Source: Phocaeicola_A sp963625535 (GTDB lineage: Bacteria > Bacteroidota > Bacteroidia > Bacteroidales > Bacteroidaceae). From it: a stretch of DNA of 46,562 nucleotides. The position numbers and the translations under genes are program-made. The stretch covers positions 1-46,562 of the forward strand of contig CAVFUK010000067.1 in NCBI GenBank assembly GCA_963625535.1, written 5' to 3'. Below the pieces are notes generated by a model, which did not search any database, was not told the origin of the DNA, and was given only the letters and a program-made list of their open reading frames with translations. This document shows, one piece after another, positions 41,725-46,562 of the stretch. The first letter of the stretch is position 1. Every line of letters starts with the position of its first letter.

Positions 41725-42219
41725 TCAGATGACGGTGGTGGGCAGCACGTCGTCGTTCTCCGCGTCGTCCACGCTCTTCAGCAGGGTACCGTCCGCGGCG
41801 TAGTAGAGCTTGTGGTCGGGCTTCCCGGCGGTCTCCACCTCTATCAGGTAGAAGGTCTCGTTCGGCCGCTCATACTTGTCGATGTCCTCCACGGTCCAGG
41901 TCTTGTAGTCGCTGCCTTCGAAGGCCGCCTTCACCTCAGTCGGCAGGGCGCTCTTGTCTCTGCCAAGGTCCGTCTCCGTCATGCACCACACACCTGCGGT
42001 GGTGAACCATGCGTCCGTCTCCATCCCGTTGGTCCGGAACTCCGCCACATAGTAGCCTGACTTCTGTTCCCACTCTTCGCCGGTCACCGTGGGGTATTTC
42101 GCCTCGAGGGCACTCTGTATCGCTTCGGACACGTTTGTCGGGTTGTTGTCGTCGCTGCAACTCTGCAAAGCCATCGCGCCGCAAAGGGCCAATGAGCATA
42201 CGTATAAATTCAGTTTCAT
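41725..42219 (-). CDS. PepSY-like (DUF2874) lipoprotein
   Basis: 164 residues. Lipoprotein signal MKLNLYVCSLALCGAMALQS with Cys21, followed by SDDNNP, acidic residues compatible with surface export. The rest resembles PepSY-like proteins of Bacteroidota: repeated blocks of AIQSALEAKYPTVTGEEWEQ-type start, then beta strands (YYVAEFRTNGMETDAWFTTAG, YLIEVETAGKPDHKLYYAADG). Such proteins often sit beside two-component systems and are thought to act in the envelope; the exact role is unknown. It is 26 bp after the other PepSY-like gene and shares its promoter. The start at 42219 was chosen for the lipoprotein signal. Confidence 0.82.
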   Translation of the reverse strand: MKLNLYVCSLALCGAMALQSCSDDNNPTNVSEAIQSALEAKYPTVTGEEWEQKSGYYVAEFRTNGMETDAWFTTAGVWCMTETDLGRDKSALPTEVKAAFEGSDYKTWTVEDIDKYERPNETFYLIEVETAGKPDHKLYYAADGTLLKSVDDAENDDVLPTTVI

Positions 42220-42245
42220 AATCTTTATGTATTTAGGGTGGTTTG

Positions 42246-42683
42246 TTATCTGTCTATCTCCGTCACATTGAAGTTCTTGTCGAACGTCACTTCCCATCCG
42301 TTGGAAAGCTTCACCTCGTAGCCTCGCTTCTCCTTCTCTATCCTCAGCACCTTGGCGTCGGGGTACTGCTTCTTCACGTAGTCGCGTATGGCTGTCGGTA
42401 CGATGGCCGTCGGCACTTGGCTGTATTTGCAGTTCACTTCTGTCCACTCTCCCGCCTTGTCGAACTCCGCCTTATCGCCGTTCGTGAAGATGATGTCGTA
42501 GCTTTTGCTTAGGAAATCACTCTCCATCTTGGCCAGGGCAATGGAGCTGTCGGGGAAATGCTGTTTGATGAAGCGTTGGGCCTGTTGGGGCATCTGCTCC
42601 AGCTTGATGGGCTTGTCGTCGTCCGCCAACACCGCGGTATGCAGGGCGAACAGGCTGACGAGCATGAGGGCTAACTGTTTCAT
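42246..42683 (-). CDS. PepSY-like (DUF2874) periplasmic protein
   Basis: 145 residues: signal peptide MKQLALMLVSLFALHTAVLA, then two PepSY-like units, KLEQMPQQAQRFIKQHFPD with SYDIIFTNGDKAEFDKAGEW, and IVPTAIRDYVKKQYPDAKV with YEVKLSNGWEVTFDKNFNV. Lies 99 bp after the histidine kinase gene but has its own promoter region, which shares boxes with that of the response regulator. Likely a target and perhaps an envelope-side modulator of this two-component system (inference from context). Confidence 0.85.
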   Translation of the reverse strand: MKQLALMLVSLFALHTAVLADDDKPIKLEQMPQQAQRFIKQHFPDSSIALAKMESDFLSKSYDIIFTNGDKAEFDKAGEWTEVNCKYSQVPTAIVPTAIRDYVKKQYPDAKVLRIEKEKRGYEVKLSNGWEVTFDKNFNVTEIDR

Positions 42684-42721
42684 GATAGTTTCTCAATTAA
42701 GTGGTTTGTTACTATGATTTA

Positions 42722-42770
42722 TTGTTTCTGATGCAAAGATGAGTCGGGAATCTGAAAAGATTCTGGAATC
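42722..42770 (-). promoter_or_regulatory. Response-regulator-type boxes before the PepSY genes
   Basis: On the plus strand TCTGAAAA (42751-42758) and TCTGGAAT (42762-42769) form direct repeats with an 11-bp period, as OmpR-type regulators bind. Twelve bp away is TTGTTTCTGATGCAAAG (42722-42738), which on the minus strand holds CTTTG of a weak -7 (CATCTTTG, one mismatch). The same layout precedes the regulator gene at 44772-44820. Confidence 0.65.
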
Positions 42771-42782
42771 CGCGGATATTCT

Positions 42783-44057
42783 TCATTTTTTTCTGATGGC
42801 AAACACGTGTCTCTCGTCTATATATGAATAGGAGAGGAGCAGACCATATTGTCGGCAGATGGAGGAGGCGATGGCCAGGCCCAGTCCGGTGGAGCCCTTC
42901 TTGCGGCCGCCTTGGTAGAAGCGCTCGAACACACGCTTCCCGTCCAGGGGCTTCTTCTCGCCGCTGTTGCTGAAGGAGATTTCCCGGGCTGCCAGCGTGA
43001 CGGTGATGTCCCCGCCGTCTACGTTGTGCACGTAGGCGTTCTTCAGTAGGTTGGTCATCAGTATGGTGGCCAGCGACTCGTTGATCTCCTGCTGGAACTG
43101 TCCCTCCTCGCGAATGTCGAGCGCGATGCCCCGGTAGGCGTAGACCTCCCGGTAGTCGTCGGCGTGTCGCTTCAGCACGTCGTTGAGGCAGACGGTGGTG
43201 GTGTCGGCGAATTGGCTGTTGTCTATCTTGGAGAGCAACAGCAGCGACTTGTTCAGCTTGGTGGCGTGGTCCAGCGTCTGCAGTGTCTTCAGCAGCTCTC
43301 CCATCTGTGCCTCGGTCAGGCTCTCGTCCTCCAGCAACATTTCCAGACGGTTTTGGCAGATGGCCAGTGGGGTCTGCATCTCGTGCGAGGCATTGCCGAT
43401 GAACTGTTTCTGCTGCTCATACATCTCCTCGCTGCGTGCCGCATAGCGCAGGGCCGCCTCGTTCAGCTTGCGAAACTCCGTGATGCGCGTCGCGTTGCCG
43501 AGCGGCGCGTTCTTCTTGCCCAGGCGGTAATGGTCCAGCCAGTGGAGCAGTACGTAGAGGGGCTTCAGACTCTGGCGGAACACCCATACGTTGATAAGGA
43601 TGATGGTGAGCAGCAAGGCGACGTAGAGGAAGATAATCAGGTGGAGCATGGCGCTCTGGAGGTCCTCCTTCTCGATGGTGGGTGTGTAGACGGTCAGCTT
43701 GTAACAGGTGCCCTCGTCGTTGCGGAACAGGGTCGTCAGTATGCGGGCCGGCTCCGTCTCGCGCTTCTCGGTGATGTAGACCATGGAGTCCTGGTAGCTG
43801 ATGTTCTCGTGCCGTCGGAGGTATTCCTCGCTCACCTCCGTCAGGAAGTATTGGTTGTTCGAGCCGTTGTCTTTCGACGGCAGCTTCTCTCCCGCCAGCG
43901 AGCGGATGATGATGAGTTCCGAGTAATCCTCCAGACTGTCGTCCACCTCGTCGTTTATCTCGTCGATGATGGCGGCGTAGAAGAACACGGCCCAGGCCGT
44001 CAGTATCACGAAGATGCCTACTGACAGGCGGAACAGCACGTGGTAGAACAGTTTCAT
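42783..44057 (-). CDS. Two-component sensor histidine kinase
   Basis: 424-residue inner-membrane sensor. Membrane segments about 9-31 and 137-160 enclose a periplasmic domain of about 105 residues with an acidic start (DEINDEVDDSLEDYSE). HisKA domain with the phosphorylated His225 in FIGNASHEMQTPLAI, then HATPase_c with the N-box NLLKNAYVHN (about 333-342), FERFYQGG and GSTGLGLAIA (about 392-401). A HAMP-like stretch follows the second membrane segment. Encoded 18 bp after the response regulator gene, its evident partner. The signal is unknown. Confidence 0.95.
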   Translation of the reverse strand: MKLFYHVLFRLSVGIFVILTAWAVFFYAAIIDEINDEVDDSLEDYSELIIIRSLAGEKLPSKDNGSNNQYFLTEVSEEYLRRHENISYQDSMVYITEKRETEPARILTTLFRNDEGTCYKLTVYTPTIEKEDLQSAMLHLIIFLYVALLLTIILINVWVFRQSLKPLYVLLHWLDHYRLGKKNAPLGNATRITEFRKLNEAALRYAARSEEMYEQQKQFIGNASHEMQTPLAICQNRLEMLLEDESLTEAQMGELLKTLQTLDHATKLNKSLLLLSKIDNSQFADTTTVCLNDVLKRHADDYREVYAYRGIALDIREEGQFQQEINESLATILMTNLLKNAYVHNVDGGDITVTLAAREISFSNSGEKKPLDGKRVFERFYQGGRKKGSTGLGLAIASSICRQYGLLLSYSYIDERHVFAIRKK

Positions 44058-44075
44058 GGAGGTGTGGTTGTGGGG

Positions 44076-44753
44076 TTATTCGACAATCATTTTGTAGCCG
44101 AAGCCATATACGGCCTTTATCTCCACGGTGGCGCCGGCGTCCTTCAGCTTCTTGCGCAGGTTCTTTATCTGTGTGTAGATGAAGTCGAAGTTGTCCACCT
44201 GGTCTATGTGGTCTCCCCACACCGACTCGGCCAGTGTGTTCTTGTTGATCATCCGGTTGGGCCGGTTCATGAAGTAATAGAGGATGTCATACTCCTTGCG
44301 GTTGAGCTCTATCTCGCGGTCGTTGACGGCCACGACGAACGAGTCGGGCTGCATGCGTATGTTGCCCAGGCACAGGTGCCGCTCCCCGTCGTGGTGGTTG
44401 CGCCGGATGACGCTCTTTATCCTCGCCGTCAGTTCGGCCAGATGGAAGGGCTTGGGCAGATAGTCGTCCGCGCCCAGCTCCAGGCCGCTCACCTTGTCCT
44501 CTATGGAATCCTTGGCGGACAGGATGATGACGTTCTCCCGCTTGTGCAGCTCTTTCAGCCGCTCCAGCACCTTCAGTCCGCTCCCGTCCGGCAGCATGAT
44601 GTCGAGCAACACACAGTCGTAGTCGTAGACCTCAATCTTCTGCAGGGCTGTCCTGCAGTCGCTCGCGGTCTCCGTCACATAGCGTTCCTTCTCCAGCGAA
44701 CGCTGAACCAGTTCCCTTAACGAGGGTTCGTCTTCCACGATGAGTATCTTCAT
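44076..44753 (-). CDS. OmpR/PhoB-type response regulator
   Basis: 225 residues. Receiver domain with acidic ED pair at 7-8, phosphoacceptor Asp51 in LLDIMLPDGSG, and Lys81 in LSAKD. The winged-helix effector domain (about 128-222) has LNRKEYDILYYFMNRPNRMI, LAESVWGDHIDQVDNFDFIY and IKNLRKKLKDAG. The DNA boxes upstream of its own gene and of the PepSY gene suggest autoregulation and direct control of the PepSY operon. Confidence 0.96.
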   Translation of the reverse strand: MKILIVEDEPSLRELVQRSLEKERYVTETASDCRTALQKIEVYDYDCVLLDIMLPDGSGLKVLERLKELHKRENVIILSAKDSIEDKVSGLELGADDYLPKPFHLAELTARIKSVIRRNHHDGERHLCLGNIRMQPDSFVVAVNDREIELNRKEYDILYYFMNRPNRMINKNTLAESVWGDHIDQVDNFDFIYTQIKNLRKKLKDAGATVEIKAVYGFGYKMIVE

Positions 44754-44771
44754 AAGTCCTTACTTTATGCG

Positions 44772-44820
44772 TTGTTTCCGATGCAAAGGTCCGTTCCCTT
44801 TCTGAAATAAATCTGAAATC
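44772..44820 (-). promoter_or_regulatory. Response-regulator-type boxes before the regulator gene
   Basis: TCTGAAAT occurs at 44801-44808 and 44812-44819 (plus-strand view), exactly 11 bp apart; 12 bp away lies TTGTTTCCGATGCAAAG (44772-44788), identical at 16 of 17 positions with the PepSY promoter. The minus-strand -7 would be GACCTTTG, one mismatch from consensus. Spacing between box and -7 is the same in both promoters. Confidence 0.68.
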
Positions 44821-44860
44821 GCCGGTCCTTTTGTGTGGTTGTCCGCCCCTGCGCCTACGC

Positions 44861-46198
44861 TCAGATGGTGGAGAGGCTGTTGCCGTTTATCTTGCGGTAG
44901 AGGTCGAGGGCGAACACGTCCGTCATGCCGGAGATGTAGTCGAGCACGGCCTGCACCTTGCCGTAGAGCGTTGGCGAGAGCATGTCGTACTGCTCCGACA
45001 CGCGGTCGATAAGCAGGCGCGAGTAGGCGTGGTCCGGAGCCAGCACCGCCTCTATCATCAGGTCGATGAGGCTGCTGATGACGCGGAAACCGGCCAGCTC
45101 TATGTCCAGCACGTAGCGCGAGCGGTAGATCCGTTGGAACGACACCTCGGCGCAGTGGTTGTAGGCCTCTTTCACCGCGGGCGACATCCCTTTGATGAGC
45201 GACCCTTCGTAGGTGCCGTCGAGTATCGCCTCCTCATTGTCGATGAAGGTCTGTGTGCACTCCCGGGTCAGCCGGCCGATGGCGCCCGACCGCAGGTAGG
45301 CTATCTGCTCGTTCACGTCGTGCACCATGTTGCATATCTCTTGCGCGTGAGCCCGCTTCTCCTCGTCGAAGAATCCCAGCAGCAACTGCTTCGTCTCTTC
45401 CGTGGTGAGTATCTTCAGCTTGTGCGCGTCCTCCAGGTCCATTATCTGGTAACAGATGTCGTCCGCCGCCTCCACCAGGTACACCAGCGGGTGGCGTGCG
45501 AACTGCAGCGGCTCCCCCTCCTGGCTGATGCGTTTGATGCCCAGCTCCTGGGCTATCTTCAGGTATCCGTCCTGGTCGCTCAGGAAGAAGCCGAACTTGC
45601 CCTTCTCCCGTGCCAGTTGCGATGAGTAGGGGTACTTCACGATGGAGGCCAGTGTGGAGTAGGTCATGGCGAAGCCTCCCTTGCGCCGGCCGTTGAACTG
45701 GTGCGTCAGCAGGCGGAAGGCGTTGGCGTTCCCCTCGAAGTGTATGAAGTCCGCCCACTCCTCATCCTTCAGCTGAGGCTTCAGCTTCAGTCCCTTCCCC
45801 TCGGAGAAATAGGTGTCGATGGCCTTCTCGCCCGAGTGGCCGAAGGGTGGGTTGCCCAGGTCGTGCGCCAGGCATGCGGCGGACACGATGGCTCCTATCT
45901 CCTGCACGTAGGGACACTCCTGCTGCAGCTCGGGGTGCTTCGCGAGCAACTGCTTCGACACGTCGTTGCCCAGCGAGCGTCCCACGCACGATACCTCCAG
46001 GCTGTGCGTCAGTCGGTTGTGGACAAAGATGCTGCCCGGCAGCGGGAACACCTGTGTCTTGTTCTGCAACCGTCGGAACGGGGCTGAGAATATCAGTCGG
46101 TCATAGTCCCGCTGAAACTCCGTGCGGTCGTCCTTACGTACCGCGTGCAGTTCCTCCATGCCGAACCGTTTGTTTGAGAGGAGTTCTGTCCAATTCAT
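44861..46198 (-). CDS. dgt: Deoxynucleoside triphosphate triphosphohydrolase (dGTPase family)
   Basis: HD-domain enzyme that hydrolyses a dNTP, classically dGTP, to the nucleoside and triphosphate. 445 residues. Motifs: FRRLQNKTQVFPL, HNRLTHSLEVS with metal-binding His65, AACLAHDLGNPPFGHSGE with His112-Asp113, FEGNANAFRLLT, and the later VEAADDICYQIMDLEDA. The start at 46198 gives the typical short N-terminus MNWTELLSNKRF; an ATG 6 bp upstream (46204) is equally possible, and the longer frame runs through the promoter. Single-gene unit between the two-component operon and the window end. Stop is 108 bp before the response regulator start, in tandem. Confidence 0.93.
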   Translation of the reverse strand: MNWTELLSNKRFGMEELHAVRKDDRTEFQRDYDRLIFSAPFRRLQNKTQVFPLPGSIFVHNRLTHSLEVSCVGRSLGNDVSKQLLAKHPELQQECPYVQEIGAIVSAACLAHDLGNPPFGHSGEKAIDTYFSEGKGLKLKPQLKDEEWADFIHFEGNANAFRLLTHQFNGRRKGGFAMTYSTLASIVKYPYSSQLAREKGKFGFFLSDQDGYLKIAQELGIKRISQEGEPLQFARHPLVYLVEAADDICYQIMDLEDAHKLKILTTEETKQLLLGFFDEEKRAHAQEICNMVHDVNEQIAYLRSGAIGRLTRECTQTFIDNEEAILDGTYEGSLIKGMSPAVKEAYNHCAEVSFQRIYRSRYVLDIELAGFRVISSLIDLMIEAVLAPDHAYSRLLIDRVSEQYDMLSPTLYGKVQAVLDYISGMTDVFALDLYRKINGNSLSTI

Positions 46199-46221
46199 AG
46201 TCATCAGTAGTTTTGTTGATG

Positions 46222-46229
46222 CAAAGATA
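46222..46229 (-). promoter_or_regulatory. Candidate -7 element of dgt
   Basis: TATCTTTG on the minus strand matches TAnnTTTG; no clear TTTG at -33. Transcription would begin near 46215, 11-17 nt before the start codon. Confidence 0.5.
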
Positions 46230-46344
46230 ATGTTATTTCCCATACCTCCCGTAAAGCTCGTCCGAACAATGTGCCGATATGTTTGCAACGAGCTATAGGT
46301 TTTTAGCAACAGAACTAGTCCTCATTTACCATTGAACTATTCCG

Positions 46345-46440
46345 ATATCTCTGTTCAAAGACTTTGAACACACGTTCAGTGTCTTTGAACAAGTGTTCAG
46401 AGTCTTTGAACACACGTTTAGTGTCTTTGTACAGAGATAT
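46345..46440 (-). repeat. Dispersed 96-bp intergenic element, copy B
   Basis: Same four-unit element as 21224-21319 in opposite orientation, about 85 percent identical. Its ends are perfect inverted repeats CGATATCTCTGT (46343-46354) and ACAGAGATATCG (46431-46442), and pairing continues inward over CAAAGAC with one mismatch. It lies upstream of dgt; no gene can be supported from 46230 to the window end. Confidence 0.85.
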
Positions 46441-46562
46441 CGTTCTGTTTCATTAGGCAATACCCTTTCTTTCGATGGTAGAACAATTTAGTGGAAATGT
46501 GTCTTCTTCAACGTCAGTGCGGACAAAAGCTAAAGGTGAAATTTGTACTCTCCTCAAATGTA

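Noticed and set aside
42220..42447. Longer frame for the PepSY-like lipoprotein, overlapping the other PepSY gene
   Set aside because: The extension is an out-of-frame read of the upstream gene; the lipoprotein signal begins at 42219.

Overview
The window looks like a chromosomal segment of a gut-type Bacteroidales bacterium (Bacteroidota) of fairly high GC. The reasons are two SusC/STN TonB-dependent receptor systems each paired with an ECF sigma factor and a FecR anti-sigma factor, a Bacteroidota-order division and cell-wall (dcw) operon, near-consensus Bacteroides promoters (TTTG - 19/20 bp - TAnnTTTG), and lipoproteins with acidic residues after the lipid-bearing cysteine, as in Bacteroidota surface lipoproteins. 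The genus cannot be fixed from the sequence alone. No tRNA, rRNA, CRISPR array, transposase or phage gene was seen.

Layout. (1) 1-4.6 kb, minus strand: ECF sigma, FecR anti-sigma and a SusC/RagA-type receptor with an STN signalling domain, cut by the window edge. (2) 4.6-20.9 kb, minus strand: one long dcw operon read mraZ-rsmH-ftsL-ftsI-murE-mraY-murD-ftsW-murG-murC-ftsQ-ftsA-ftsZ-yqeY. It has triplicated operator-like boxes before mraZ and a strong terminator after yqeY. It makes the peptidoglycan precursor and the divisome. (3) 21-29.4 kb, plus strand: a MgtC-family membrane protein followed directly by a second ECF sigma, FecR, SusC(STN) and SusD, closed by a terminator. (4) 29.4-32.3 kb: a stand-alone B3/B4-domain protein (minus), then a PlsC-type plus GNAT-type acyltransferase pair resembling the glsA/glsB glycine-lipid genes. 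(5) 32.3-41.7 kb, plus strand: a small HTH regulator bracketed by 27-bp direct repeats with the palindrome TTTACATGTAAA, then two paralogous modules, each a ~950-residue coiled-coil surface lipoprotein, an outer-membrane beta-barrel protein and a look-alike terminator. A small DUF4369-like lipoprotein sits between the modules. The gene pair and sizes recall the phase-variable S-layer locus (BT1927/BT1926) of B. thetaiotaomicron. (6) 41.7-44.8 kb, minus strand: an OmpR-type response regulator, a histidine kinase and two PepSY-like secreted proteins. The regulator gene and the first PepSY gene share the same promoter architecture, including TCTGAAAT-type direct repeats with an 11-bp period. (7) 44.8-46.2 kb, minus strand: a dNTP triphosphohydrolase.

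The least explained signals are: a 96-bp intergenic element made of four 21-bp near-palindromic units, present in two inverted copies (21224-21319 and 46345-46440); the duplicated lipoprotein/beta-barrel modules with the HTH gene and its paired operator-like repeats; the shared regulator boxes of the two-component/PepSY group; and a duplicated YxxYLxxYPxGR repeat inserted near the C-terminus of FtsA.
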